From NCBI GenBank assembly GCA_947044405.1, contig CAMRHE010000168.1, forward strand, positions 2,115,001 to 2,179,000: DNA of 64,000 bases. The letters are read 5' to 3'. This document shows positions 23,127 through 36,368 of the stretch, piece after piece (positions within the stretch are counted from its first letter, which is position 1; every line of letters begins with the position of its first letter). Below the pieces are notes generated by a model, which did no database searches, was not told the origin of the DNA, and was given only the letters and a program-made list of their open reading frames with translations. The translations under genes and the position numbers were made by a program. This DNA comes from Leptodactylus fallax. Its lineage: Eukaryota > Chordata > Amphibia > Anura > Leptodactylidae.

Positions 23127-23946
23127 TGTGAAAGATCCTCAGTGCGCCAACACCTCTTTGGCCCACACCTGAGACTTCTTTCAAAAAAACCACACTCACC
23201 GCCAGTGAGTGTTGGGTTCACAAGATAAATACAAGACAAGCTTTCTAAATTTTGTAGATTTATTAACCCCTAAATGGGTTGGTATTAACATCTAACACAT
23301 GCAGTTCAGAACAGATATGCAGATATATGCAAGCATTAACAGTTACTAGTTACAAGATACAGTACAATAAAATAAAAGGGAATAAAAGTGAAATAATTAC
23401 TTTACCACACATCTCCTTGATGTGGCTCTATAATCCAACCCTCACCTATGGCATGTGGGGCTAACCAGTGGAGGCAGCGGCATCAACTCCAGCATCTCAG
23501 CAACTCATCACAGTAGCCTCTCCTCATAGTAGCATCACCCCCACTGATCCCTACCTCATCTTATATACCCTTTATGCCACCTCCCAGAATGAGGTCACCG
23601 GCGACAACAAGTCTGATTGATTAACGCACTCAAGTTAAGATTCTTTGTAAGGAGATGTGACCAAGTGAAATGACACAATGCCTTCTATATGTTATCAACC
23701 AGGTCTGATCAACAGCCCAGGCTGAACAATGCATGTTTATTTGATCACCCAGGGCTGTGTAGGAATTCAATGGAGCCGTTCTGGGATGAATGCAAAGCCC
23801 TATTGTTATAGTGTTGCCACTACTGACCATACACCTAGGATTAGGGCTGCGCACATTATGAGTAAATGGAACTAAGAGGGAGATACGATACCCAGAGATC
23901 AAAATACAGCTTTGAGTTATAGCCATATTTAAGTGGAATCATCACA
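23127..23946 (-). repeat. 5' LTR (820 bp) of the pol-less gypsy
   Basis: On the minus strand it begins tgtgatgattcc and ends gatctttcaca (TG...CA). Its terminal 46 bp are repeated at 20756-20801 as the remnant of the 3' LTR. Confidence 0.88.
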
Positions 23947-24072
23947 CCCCGATATCTCCAGCCTCGGGGCACATACCGGGAAAGCCGACAGTGCGCTGAA
24001 TTCAGCGTGCTGTTGGCTTTCTAGCGGTATGTAAAACAGCATATACATGAGGACGTGAAAGGTCCTCTTTAA

Positions 24073-24600
24073 GGCTAAGTCCCCACGTGGTGTCCTGCAG
24101 CAAAAAAGAGTTTTTCCTGCAGCACTTTGCACAGAAAGTTCGCAGAGGTTTCCTCTGCAGACTTTCTGCTTCAATTATATCCACAGGAAAACCGTCAGCA
24201 TTTCCGTAGGTATAATTGACATGCTGCAATTTCCAAAACTGCATCTGTTTTGGAAATCGCAGCGTATCCGCTGCGCATATTTTACTGCAAAGTGGGGATG
24301 GGGGCCACATGTGGCGAAAACCCACAGAAAAAAACCCGGCATTTTACATCTATCAAATCCCATCCACACATTGCGGAAAAATACGTGCAGCAGATGCACT
24401 GCGATTTCCAAAACCGTTGCAGTTTTGGAAATTGAAGCATTTCAATTATACCTACAGAAACACTGGCGGTTTCCATATAGGTGTATTGAAATCAGAAAGT
24501 CCACAGGGGAAACCTCTGCGGACCTTCTGTGAAAAGCACTGCGGGAAAAACCACAATGTTACTGCTGCGGTTTTTCCTGCAGCGCCTGTATTGGCTTGCG
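24073..24600. mobile_element. Inverted dimer of the 'ggccccaca' MITE
   Basis: Begins ggctaagtccccacg and shows each family block twice in opposite orientation: 'tccgtaggtataattgacat' near 24205, and its inverse 'caattatacctacagaaac' near 24445. The repeated 'ttttggaaatcgcagc' arms are also inverted. Same family as 5018-5283 and 7230-8067. No coding capacity. Confidence 0.75.
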
Positions 24601-24780
24601 GTTTACAATACCGTTAAGTTGCAGGTTACGTTTTAACTAGATCGATGTCTGCAGACACCGATCTAGTTAGAAATAAAGGATATATTAATGGCGGCCCCGG
24701 GTGGGCCCCCAAAAATTCAGTGGGCCCGGGGCAGCCGCCCCCCTCTGCCCCCCCCCGCTAGCTACGCCTCTGCGCAGAAG

Positions 24781-26215
24781 GGAAGGAGCGCTAATGAGCT
24801 TTTGGAGGGCAGATTTTGCTGTGATTAGTTTCAGGCACCATGTCACATTTGCAGAGCCCTTGAGGTGCCAAAACAGTGGAAACCCACAGAAAGTGACCCC
24901 ATTTTGAAAACTAGAAAAATTACTAGTTTTTATTATCGTATTTTTATACTGTTATACCGTATTTGTATCCGTTAAAATGACGCTTAAGGACAGATTTTTC
25001 TGCAATAGTTTTCAGGTACCATGTCCCATTAGCAGAACCCCTGAGGTGCCAAAACAGTGGAAACCCCCCAAAATTACCCAATTTTGGAAACTAGACCCCT
25101 CAATGAATTTATCAAGGGGTATAGTGAGTAGTTTGACTTTACAGGTCACAGCATTGGGCCATGAAAATTATATTCTTATTGTTGCTTAAACCCCAAAATT
25201 TTCATTTTTACAAGGGGTTAAAGGAGAAAATACACCCGCAATTTGTTACGCAGTTTCTCTCTACTATGGAAATGCCCCACATGTGGATATATATTTCTGT
25301 ATTGGCACACAGCAGGGAAGGAGCACCATTGAGGTTTTCGGAGGGCAGATTCAGACGCCATGTCACATTTGCAAGGCCCATAAGGTACCAGCACAGTGGA
25401 AAGCACAAATAAATAACCTCATTTTGGAAACAAGACCCTTCAAGGAAATTATCGAGGGGTATAGTCAGCATTTTGAACCCACAGATGTGTCACTGAATTT
25501 ACTATCAATGGGGTGTGAAAATTACTTTTTTCCCAATAAAATGTCACATTAGGCCCTAATTTTTCATTTTCACAAAAGGTTAAAGGAGAAAAAGCTCCCC
25601 ACAGTTTGTTACACCATTTCTCTTGAACACGGCAATCCTCTATATGTGATCGCAAAACGTTGTATGGAAAGGACGCTATTTGGCTTTAAGAGGGCAAATT
25701 TTTCTGGAATTGTTTTTGGGTGTCATGTGCAGACCCCTAAAATACCAATACAACAGAAAACCCAAAACATGCCCCCATTTTTGAAACTACACCCCTCAAG
25801 GAATTTATCAAGTACTATACTGAGCATTTTCATCCTGTAACTGTTTCATAGATTTTATTAACATTGGGCAGTGAAAATGAAATTTGTTTGCAATAAAATG
25901 TTTCTTTACCCACAAATTTTTCATTTTTACAAGGGCTAAAGGAGAAAATATATCCCACAATTTGTTACACAATTTCTCCTGACTACAGAAATACTCCACA
26001 TGGGAAGGAAAACTGCTGTTTTGGAAAAGGCAGTTAAGGGAGGGAGTGCCATTAGGCTTTTGGAGGGTAGGATCATTTTCAGGTGTCATGACACATTTGC
26101 CCCTATGGTGCTAATGCAGTGGATAGTACCAAGAAGTGACTTTATTTTGGAAACTGCAACCCTAGTAGTAGTGATCAGTGACCCCAGAGATGCTTTCCAA
26201 AAAGAAATATGGTGC
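24781..26215. repeat. Tandem array of ~350-370 bp units
   Basis: Recurring landmarks are 'ttttggagggcaga', 'accatgtcacatttgcag', 'ccaaaacagtggaaacccc' and 'ttttacaaggggttaaagg'. They appear in a partial unit at 24781-24920 and in units starting near 24985, 25338, 25690 and 26060. The spacing is 350-373 bp, with units diverged by perhaps 20-30 percent. The array formerly continued left to about 15.9 kb, before the L1 and hAT insertions. ORFs inside are chance frames. Confidence 0.85.
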
Positions 26216-26218
26216 AAA

Positions 26219-26478
26219 ATTTCCCCATAGACTGCATAATAGATGCATTGCAGTTTATGGGACAAGCGATCTAATGATCGCAGGTTCATGCCCCCTAAGG
26301 GGGCTAATAAAACAGCAAAGAATAGTTTGAAAAAATCTAAAAATTGAAATCACTCCTCTCTATCTAAATCTCAAATAATAATAAATAAATATATGTCCAA
26401 ACTGCTGTCTTTTTTTTGCATTAGATCGCGTGTCCCATAGACTGCAATGCATCTATTTTGCAGTCTATGGGGAAATCA
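26219..26478. repeat. Inverted repeat with ~55-bp arms and 140-bp spacer
   Basis: Arm 26221-26275 (ccccatagactgcataatag and onward) pairs with 26419-26474 (tctattttgcagtctatgg), with few mismatches. Probably the two ends of a MITE-like foldback element. Confidence 0.85.
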
Positions 26479-27419
26479 CTACGTCTGTTAAGGCCTACCA
26501 AAGGCAAGCCTCAATAGAGATATACTGAAGACAGGCCTGTAAGCCTTGATAAGGGCAGAGGGGCTGCCATGTTTAAAGACCCGACATCCGTCATACTGTT
26601 ACAGCACATGTCAGGAAGGTCATCAGTATGTGATCTGTCATGGTCTGACACCAGTACGCCACACAGGTCATCTGTTCTAGCAGCCTCCAGGTGCTGGAAG
26701 TTGGAAATGGACAGGTGGTGCATGCTTAAATTCACTTATTGTAGATTTCCCAACTACACCTGCTGGAAGTTTGTTCTAAGCCTTAACTATTCTTTTAGGG
26801 AAATAATATTTCCTGTAATTTGTTCTGATCTTCCCCCCAACTATTTATCAAAAATACCGCTCTTCAATAGGAAATGTGCTTGAAAAAAATGTTGGGAACA
26901 CAAATTAAAAATAAAAGCAGGGAACAGAGTGCGCTGAGATGATGCTATTTGGTTGTACAGTCTGCCTGAGTCACAAATTGCTATTTATTTGGTAGTGTGC
27001 CTTTCCTGTGTCAGGCATTAGTGGGAAAACTGATTCTACTAATCCAATTTACATAATAGAGAGAAAGGTAAAAACTGCTTTCTATCTAAGAATACACATA
27101 CGAAAACAAGGAACAGGAAATGCCAGGAAGTTCTTTGAAGAAAATACACTACAGTTACATTTATGAGTCAGTGAAGTATTCTGTATAGCTAAAGGGCCTT
27201 TGAAATCTGGAATTATGCCTGCTTTTGTCATATTTAAAAAATCGCTAAGGGGCAGTAAACACCAGAATGACAAGGGAAAATGATAATCTTTCCTTCCTTT
27301 GAGGTACATTATTTTATATGTTAATTAATTTATTTTATTATTTTTGATTAAATAGAATTTGAAAAAGCAGCTACAATAAAATGGTCAACACAGATGTAAT
27401 AATAATATGTAGTTATATG
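26479..27419. other. No gene seen
   Basis: Non-coding stretch. Frames of up to about 100 codons on either strand lack domain character. No repeat ends recognised. Confidence 0.5.
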
Positions 27420-27655
27420 TATTATATACCTAGAAAGCTGACAATGTGCTGAATTCAGTACAAGGCTATGACACTAGGCTGTAAGGTTGCCCTTCTAACA
27501 GTGGAGGGATATCGGTGCCAAAACTAACGGCACTGATATCTCTGGCATTGGGGCACACACTGACAAAGCTGACATTGTGCTGAATTCAGCACACAGCCAG
27601 CTTATAGCCATATATAATATCGCCAATATCCGAGGACATAAAAGCTCCTCTTTAA
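27420..27655. mobile_element. Diverged copy of the TTAA MITE of 20348
   Basis: Shares 'gctgaattcagcaca', 'gatatctctggcattggggc' and the right end 'gctcctctttaa' with the 20348-24072 MITE. The left end is poorly preserved. Confidence 0.65.
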
Positions 27656-28229
27656 ATCTATTATTCAAATGTGTGAATGCTAAGAGCAAAGATGGATTTT
27701 CAGGACTTTACACCGATGGTCTATCCTTAGGGTAGGTCTTCATTGTTTGATTGGGGTTCCAACTTCAGGGACCCCCCTTAATCAGCTTAATAAAGTGGCT
27801 GCTATGCATGGATCCTCCATAGAAGCTCTAAATGCATATGTGAACAGAGTCTATGTATAATCACCACATACTGTTAATTTACTTTTCTTTCAGTGTAGTA
27901 TAGTTTACAAATGTTAGTGAAAAGATTAACCTTTATATACAGTATGCTTTAGTTCCAAATAAAAAATCTAAGCTCATTAGGATGGCACAGTGTATACATT
28001 AAAATAACAAAATGAAAAATATAGCATTGCTTGCATAATTCCAATATAAATTAGTTTTGTGTTTTAGAACGTATATGCAGTAACAAGAAAAATATTACTT
28101 CATTTTTTGCATTTTGTATGTATTAGAAATTGTATAGACTGGTTTAGCTACTGCTTTGTAAATAACACTTCAATAATTTGAAGTTTACAATGAATCTTTG
28201 TATTTATACTATATATATGTATGTATATA
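27656..28229. other. No gene seen
   Basis: AT-rich. A fragment near 27715-27790 ('tctatccttagggtaggtct', 'cagggacccccctt') resembles repeat sequence also seen near 20265-20340, but without ends. Confidence 0.45.
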
Positions 28230-28231
28230 TA

Positions 28232-29867
<1,636 letters not shown>

Positions 29868-29883
29868 TACATATATATACACA

Positions 29884-29886
<3 letters not shown>

Positions 29887-29923
<37 letters not shown>
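29887..29923. repeat. (TA)n microsatellite
   Basis: About 18 TA dinucleotides next to the right end of the Tc1 element. Confidence 0.9.
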
Positions 29924-30520
29924 TTTTGACTAAAGCTAATGGCTTCTTTAGGCTCTATCTATAAGCCAAAAGAAGATTTTTTTTTCCTTCCTTTGACTAC
30001 TGGGTGGAGTAGCCACACATTTGCCTGTGGTTGAAGTAAACAAGATGTGGCTGCCCTCTAAGAATGACTGCCAATGTCTATGAATGCCTAATGAGAAACC
30101 ATGACAATATCTTTTCCAAGAAACTCTGCTATGAATTGGTCAGAGGCTTATAGCCACTAGTTTAGTTCTAGAAACAAAGAGGGTCAGTGCTGAAAAGATG
30201 TATTTCGCCCTGACACTATATTTAAAGTGTCCACTTTAGGCAATAAAAGGCATAGTCACAGGATATACAATAAATGTCTGATAGCTCAGGATACCACCTC
30301 TGAACTCCAATCTGTCAGCAGAAAAAGGGCCAAATGAGCCCATTCTGCAGGCTAAGGTGCCCAGTTGACTGAATAGCAAGGTGCTTGGCTGTTTGCATAA
30401 CAGTCTTCTCTTACATGCAGCTGCCATTTTCAGGCAGGGCTATTTCTGGGTGTGGTGGAATGGTACAACCATCTAGAATGCTAGCCCAGTCACAGGGAAC
30501 CATTCAACTAAAGCAAACTC
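29924..30520. other. No gene seen
   Basis: Non-coding stretch without paired repeat ends. ORFs are short. Confidence 0.5.
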
Positions 30521-30808
30521 CTTAGGCTAGATTCAGATGATGGAAAATTAAGAGAAATTCCTCTTTATTTTCCAGCGGTGTATTTGGCTGCGGGATTACC
30601 ACGACGGAATGCAGATGCAGGGACTCACGAGCCACAGAATCCGCAGCAATATCAAGCAGGGCGCTGATTTTTCTGCGTCCTGCTACTATCTCTTCCTACA
30701 AATGAAAGCAATGGTATGCATATTCAGGATGGAATCTGCCACAGATTCGGGAGCAGAATCCACTCCCAAATCCTTAGCAGAGTCCTACATGTGAAGCTAG
30801 CCTTAGAC
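30521..30808. mobile_element. MITE, 'ggctagattcag' family
   Basis: Left end cttaggctagattcaga and right end tgtgaagctagccttag are inverted relatives of each other and of the MITE ends at 940 and 5427. The interior is about 290 bp and non-coding. Confidence 0.65.
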
Positions 30809-30911
30809 TCCCTGTTACTAGGCAGAGGGCTCATAAAGTGGGAGTCAAATGTGCAGATACTCAGTGAGATCAGAACACTCCTTTGCATCCCTGCCTAGCA
30901 CTGATACGCTA

Positions 30912-31543
30912 CTCAACATTGAAATTGCAACACCAAGATGGAAAAGTCTTGGAGTTATCAAAATCACAGGATTGACAAACATGGTAATGATCTATATATG
31001 ATAAAAAAGGAAAAAAAAATATCCGAAATGACTCAGTTTTTTCATTACCAAGTATGAGCACCCTGTGGAGAAATAGTTGCACTTACACGCCTTGGTTTGC
31101 TATCAGTGAGGTTATTAATGGCTGTAATGGGAGGGTTATGCCATGCTGGCCATGCAAATCATCAAGATTGGCTACTGTAGCTCCCTTATTTTCCCAGAAG
31201 TGCTCGATGGGAGACAATTCTGAAGACGCTGCAAGCCATGGTAGCACATTTAGGCCACGCAGGCTGCTTACCATAGCATGAGCAAACACGCCACCTTACC
31301 ACTGGCTTCACAACCAAATCAATGTAAAGGTGAGCTGTTATTGTACCTGAAATGAAGAAAGCTGTTAGTGTACCTGGAAAAGCCAGTTTGCTTTCAATCT
31401 GTTTTTTTGCCCCTCCCACATGCCACAGATTGGAGCTAGCTGCTTGAAAATTTGATCATTTGCAGGTCACCTGCTATTTCCTTGATTTGCATAACCTTAC
31501 TGCTTGTCTTTCTTGGTATTGCAATTTCAATGTTGGGGAGTCT
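30912..31543 (-). mobile_element. Internally deleted Tc1/mariner element (~630 bp)
   Basis: Ends ctcaacattgaaattgcaac and the inverse ttgcaatttcaatgttg, with TA next to the left end. The minus-strand frame 31083-31289 keeps the C-terminal transposase signature 'LSPIEHFWENKG', holding the third catalytic residue. The N-terminal and central parts are gone. It is a different Tc1 lineage from the others in the window. Confidence 0.8.
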
Positions 31544-32343
31544 ATATACAGTATGTTGGGGATGATATATGTATCAAGGCATTTTATAACAACTAGTAGC
31601 TGCCTTCATTGCCTATGATGTGTGTCATTGTATAAGTCTACGGTGTCATTGGTCTCCAATTTAAAAAAGTGTACTGTATGATATACACTTTCTTTTCATA
31701 ACAGAATGCCTCCATGTAAGAGGATGCTGCAGTCTATATACAGTTATATAACAGGTATGCTGACCTATGCCTGCCCAGCGGATATGTGTTGAAGTTTGTG
31801 TAAAACTACTATCTGAACAAAGCTTAAATTAGATTGAAGTGACATAGGTGCAAAAGGTACCAAAATATGTGCAAGTTGTAAGAAACCTATTGTATGCAAT
31901 TTATTTTCAGTTAGAAACCTATTTATATGTTTTATAGCAGTTATTTTAAGAACTAAAGCATATTCTTCACTGCATTATTGAAATAAAGATGAAAATATTA
32001 TTTGTTACCATGGTTTTTTATACAGATTATCTGAGTCACATACTGTATTACAAACTGTTCAGTAAAGACTGTTCTGCCTTGAGGCATTCCCACTCCCTTT
32101 TGGAACGCACCTAAACTAGCAGACTTAATTCTCATGTTCTCTAGACATGTGGGCAGTGTATGGAGAAAACAGAGCTGAGTCACAGGTCACCAGACTCTTA
32201 GAGGTTTTATTCAATTAAATCATCAGGTTAACCATTCAGATTTCAAGAGCCACAATCTAAGTAATTATAATTAGTTTTTTTCTTCTTTTTTAATTCATAA
32301 TTTATGTAATTTTTATACATTGTTTTTTTTCTCTCTGAAAATA
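31544..32343. other. No gene seen
   Basis: AT-rich non-coding sequence without recognisable repeat ends. Confidence 0.5.
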
Positions 32344-32549
32344 TGCTATGTTCACATCTGTATTGTGGTTTCTATTACAAACATAAGCCACAAAGCAATG
32401 CAGGATCCATCAGAAAATAAGCAACAGACTCCAAAAACTTATAATAGGATCCGTTGTGGTATCTGCTGTTTTGACAAAAAAAAATAGTGCTGTATATTGC
32501 ACTATTCTGGCCATCATGAATGCCCAACGCAGGTGTGAACATAACCTTA
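32344..32549. mobile_element. MITE, 'ctatgttcacatctg' copy
   Basis: Left end tgctatgttcacatctg and right end caggtgtgaacataac are inverted copies around about 200 bp of non-coding DNA. Same terminal style as 940-1220. Confidence 0.72.
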
Positions 32550-33625
32550 GAGAACAGAAAGCTAATTTTATGTTTCTAGCAAAATCTATTAATTCTCTCT
32601 CAAATATTTTAGGCTAATTGGGGGTTTTCACACACAGCATTTTTTTTAAAGCTCAGTAGGTAAACTAAATTAAATGTGTTAATAACTTGCAACTCATCAG
32701 CAATGACAACAGATAAGACAACTAAACAAGTCATTCTAACTGAACAAAATATTATGTAAATTGACTGTAAAATATAATCGGTCACTCCTAGACATGCATG
32801 GAACCTGTAGCTACATCTGATTCCATTGCATACCTGCTGTACAGATTAGCAAATTTTAACCTGATGTTGATAACTTTATCACAGAAAACAGCTTTTCATG
32901 GCTGAGATGAGAATACCCGTGTCTATGTCACCCTGTGGTGGTTGGGAGTTACAGAAATAGCCCAATGCACATGTTCTATGCTATTTCCATAAGTCCCACA
33001 GAGGTAAATAAGAGTTACAGAAATGTCATAGAATGAGCTGGGAATAACCTTTTAACATTCTGTACCAGAGTGTAATTGTCAAGTTATCTGTTTCTACATC
33101 TTTACATGTGGTACCATGTTCTAGTAATGTCATGGAATACTTGGTGCCACATTTTATGTGCATAACTAGTGGCAGATTGTAATGACAACGTCATTATCCT
33201 GGTGACAGGCATTTATTGCGTGATGGTGTGACTTCATTAATTCCTATAGTCCCATAATTCATTAATTCGGAAGACCTGTATAAAAATACTGTAAGAAGTC
33301 ATGCTGTTGTCTAAAACAACTAAACACACTTTAGCTTTCATTCAGATATACATTAAAATTAAAGAAGTTGTGTAGTTGGCTAATATGTGCAGCTCTGATT
33401 TCTTAGAATATTAAGACCCAATATACCAATATTTCCACTGTCATGTATTTGTAAGAGATATTAAAGAAAGAGCCTAATGTTTTATTTATAGAATTAGGCT
33501 AAGGCCTCACGTTTGGGGAAACACAGCTTTTTTTTGCAGATTTTGTTGTGTTTTTTTTGAGCCAAAGCCAAGAATTGCTACAAAAAGAATGGGAAATTTT
33601 TCCAGAAAATTAAGTATTACTCCCA
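32550..33625. other. No gene seen; possible MITE end near 33.5 kb
   Basis: Mostly AT-rich. A phrase at about 33497 (ggctaaggcctcacgttt) resembles the left terminus of the 'ggccccaca' MITE family, but its partner end was not found. Confidence 0.45.
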
Positions 33626-34395
33626 CAAAATTATTGCAATTGCACGTTTGACATGTTTATTTCCTTTGTGTGTATTGGAAAAACACAAAAAAAAAAAAAA
33701 AAAAACTGAGAAAGAAAGGCAAATTGGACATAATTTCAAACAAAAATCCAAAAATGGTCTGGACAAAATTGTTGGCACCTTTTCAAAATTGTGGGGAAAG
33801 AACTTTGTTTCAAGCTGCTCATTCAAACTCACCTGTAGCAAGTAATAGGTGTGGGCAATAGAAAAATCATACCTGAAACCAGATAAAAAGGAGAGAAGTT
33901 AACTCCATCTTTGCATTGTGTGTCTGTGTGTGCCACACTAAGCATGGAGAACAGAAAGAGGAGAAGAGAATTTGAGAACCTAAATTGTGGAAAAATTATC
34001 AACAATCTCAAAGTTACAAGTCCATTTCCAGAGAGCTTGATGTTCCTTTGTCCACGGTGCACAACATAATCAAGAAGTTTACAACCCATGGCACTGTAGC
34101 TAATCTCCCTGGACATGGTCAGAAGAGAAAAATTGATGAAATTCCGGTTGGTGGATTAGCAGCCCCAATCAAGTTCCAAGGAAATTCAATCTGTCCTGAA
34201 GGCTCAGGGTGAATCATTGTCAGCAAGAACTATCCGTCGACATTTGAATGAAATGAAACGCTATGGAAGGAGACCCAGAATGATCCCACTGCTGACACAA
34301 AGACATAAAAAAGCTAGACTACAGTTTGGCAAAATGTACGTCAGTAACCAAAATCCTCGTGGGGAACGTCTTGTGGACAGATTGTTGTACTAGGG
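33626..34395 (+). pseudogene. 5' half of a Tc1 element with transposase N-terminus
   Basis: The sequence parallels the Tc1 element at 28232 at lower identity: 'gtctggacaaaattgttggc' in the 5' region, then an ATG at about 33944 followed by frameshifts. The frame 33985-34212 reads 'YKSISRELDVPLSTVHNIIK', 'FTTHGTVANLPGHGQKRKID', matching the helix-turn-helix and basic linker of that relative. Further frames at 34225-34385 resemble 'RTIRRHLNE' and 'LLTQRHKKARLQF'. The copy stops where the hAT at 34396 is inserted. No catalytic half was recognised beyond 36015, so the 3' part was probably lost before or after that insertion. Confidence 0.8.
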
Positions 34396-36007
34396 CAGGG
34401 GTAGGCAACCTTTTTTGTTCGGGGTGCCGATTTCGATTAAAAAAATCAAAGTTGAGGTACTCGGAGTGCCGGTCAATAATTGTAAGTCTGATGACCCCTG
34501 CACACGGTATTATGTCACATAGCGGTCCCTGCACACGGTATTATGGTGATAATACTAGTGATAATTGCTATTACTATTATTTTAGCGTGTAACAGATATC
34601 ACTAGAGAGGCGGGCGGCGTATTTTACTCTATAAAGATCAGGTATGGACAGGACAGGGACAGTGAAAAAATGTAAACTTTATTGGTGACTCTGTGTATGT
34701 GTTGTGTAAGTGTTTGGTGCGACACTTCTGGCGCTGCGACCTGGACGATGGTAAATGTCTGGTCACAGCTCCAATAACTTCCTGGTTATGTGATTAGGCT
34801 CAGAGGGGGTATTACATTATCCCTCTATGTGACTATCAGAGAGCAAAAGTACAGTATGCTCTCTGATTGATAGGAGAGGGGATAACATGGATGGAAGTCT
34901 CTGCTACCCCCATAATCTGCAGCTTATGCACAGACAATGATGAGTTAACATTGTCTCTGCAGCTCCTCCTCCCCCTCCTTCCTTAGCTCTAAGATGCTGC
35001 CTGACACAGGAGGGGGGGGGACACTTTTAGAGCCCCATTTCTAAGGATCTGTTAGGGCCACAAAGATACAACTGGATTCATTTTAAAGATGAGAATCTCA
35101 TCTTTAAAACGATACCAAGATCTCCATGATTGACCTTACACATTCAGAGCGATTCACTGTTAAAACGATGAATCGCTCAGGATGTTTAAGGACGATCATG
35201 GTGATCTTGATATCATTTTAAAGAGGAGATTCTCATCTTTAAAATGAATCCAAGTGTTTCTTTATAGCTTTAACCAATCCTGAGCAATTCACTCAGGTAC
35301 AGTAGTGAAGCCGGCAATTACCAGCTTCACTACTGTACATAGACTGTGCAGAAGCCGGGTGATGCCGCATCCACCCGGCGCTAATGAAATTTTAAGGAAA
35401 CCGGATGGAAAAATGCTGCAGGTAACGTTTTTCCATCCGGCTGAGGCACAAATACGGCGCCAGAACTGATGCCTCTTGTGCCAGAACCGATCCCATAGAA
35501 AACTATGGGATCCGTCCTGGCATCAGTTTCCCTCCAGCTTGTGTGCACCACGCTGGAGGGAAACTGATAGCTGCGCCGGACATATGTGAATGCACCATTA
35601 CTCACTTTCTCCTGCACTCCGCAGCCGCTGTGTGGGCGCTTCTCCCTGACGTCAGCGACCGCTGATTTGGTTCTCAGGGGTTACGTCGTATTATTATGCA
35701 TAATGACGTCAGACGTGACCCCTGAGGCCCTGTCAGCTGTCTCTTACATCAGGCAGAAGCTCCCTAAGAGCAAAGGGCGGCTGCGGATCCAGGGAAGGTG
35801 AGTTAATATTGTTTTTTATGTTTGATCACCTCCCTGGGAGCTCCGCTTATTATACTCGGGGGTCTGAAGAGACCCCACAGTATAATAATAGCAGTTTCGC
35901 CGTGTTTGGTCCGATCGAAACTGCTGTGTGAGGACTCCGCTGCCGTGCCAGGGAAATAAGCCTCGCGTGCCAAGAGTGGCACGCGTGCCGGGGGTTGCCG
36001 ACCCCTG
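34396..36007 (+). mobile_element. Non-autonomous hAT element, copy 2 (1612 bp)
   Basis: The termini caggggtaggcaacc and ggttgccgacccctg are inverted repeats. A perfect 8-bp target duplication tactaggg lies at 34388-34395 and 36008-36015. It is the same family as 8975-10176 in the other orientation. It has an extra ~400-bp GC-richer segment (about 35310-35810) that includes inverted blocks ('accggatggaaaaa' / 'tttttccatccgg', and 'gtttccctccagc' / 'gctggagggaaac'). No transposase. It interrupts a Tc1 relic. Confidence 0.95.
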
Positions 36008-36368
36008 TACTAGGGTCTTGAATAAGACTAAGCTGGAATCCACTAACCCTGTATAACTAGATTGTCTTAAAATGGGCCAGTTAGCACAGTGGCTAATGTC
36101 GGGTGATATTGATTTGCGCATCTTTAGACAGTTTACCTTACTCCAACAGTTACACTGCTTTCCAAATGATTATGCAAATTATATTTTTCTCTGATTTTCG
36201 TAAATGGAAATGACAGTCAGTATTACGTTCGAATTTTCAAATTTTAGAGTATAAATCAAATTTTATTTAACCTCCCAATGATTACTTTTTTTTAAAAAAA
36301 AATTTAATTCACAAAATCCACTTTTGCAAAATATTATGCACAACAGAGTTTATAAACACTGAAAGAGG

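Larger units (their letters stand above)
20756..23946 (-). mobile_element. Ty3/gypsy LTR element, pol-less, minus strand
   Basis: Flanked by the 5-bp target duplication ccccg (20751-20755 and 23947-23951). Removing the element plus one copy restores the MITE sequence 'aagac ccccg atatctcc'. The 5' LTR is full length (23127-23946). The 3' LTR is reduced to its last 46 bp (20756-20801). A putative primer-binding region follows the 5' LTR ('ttggtggcagcgtagtggga' on the minus strand). Only gag/protease-like sequence lies between. Reverse transcriptase and integrase are absent, so most of pol and most of the 3' LTR were lost. Confidence 0.88.
20348..24072. mobile_element. TTAA-bounded palindromic MITE split by a gypsy element
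   Basis: The outer ends ttaaagaggacctttcacgt and its inverse (acgtgaaaggtcctctttaa) are perfect inverted repeats with TTAA on both sides, as for piggyBac-mobilised MITEs. The sub-terminal blocks ('gctgaattcagc', 'gatatctccagcc') are also inverted. The gypsy at 20756-23946 interrupts the right arm. Without it the MITE would be about 0.53 kb. A diverged relative lies at 27420-27655. Confidence 0.85.
19288..24772. mobile_element. 5.5-kb hAT-ended composite insertion
   Basis: The termini cagaggcgtagctag and ctagctacgcctctg are inverted repeats of hAT type. A perfect 8-bp target duplication cgcagaag lies at 19280-19287 and 24773-24780. The interrupted 350-bp repeat unit resumes at once after it. 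Inside are a tandem duplication (19591-20048), a TTAA-bounded MITE (20348-24072) that itself holds a gypsy element (20756-23946), and a palindromic MITE dimer (24073-24600). No hAT transposase is recognisable, so the host hAT is non-autonomous and much of its length is later insertions. Confidence 0.9.

Noticed and set aside
24002..24617. Overlapping ORFs of 60-133 codons on both strands
   Set aside because: They arise from the palindromic MITE dimer, which gives similar frames on both strands.
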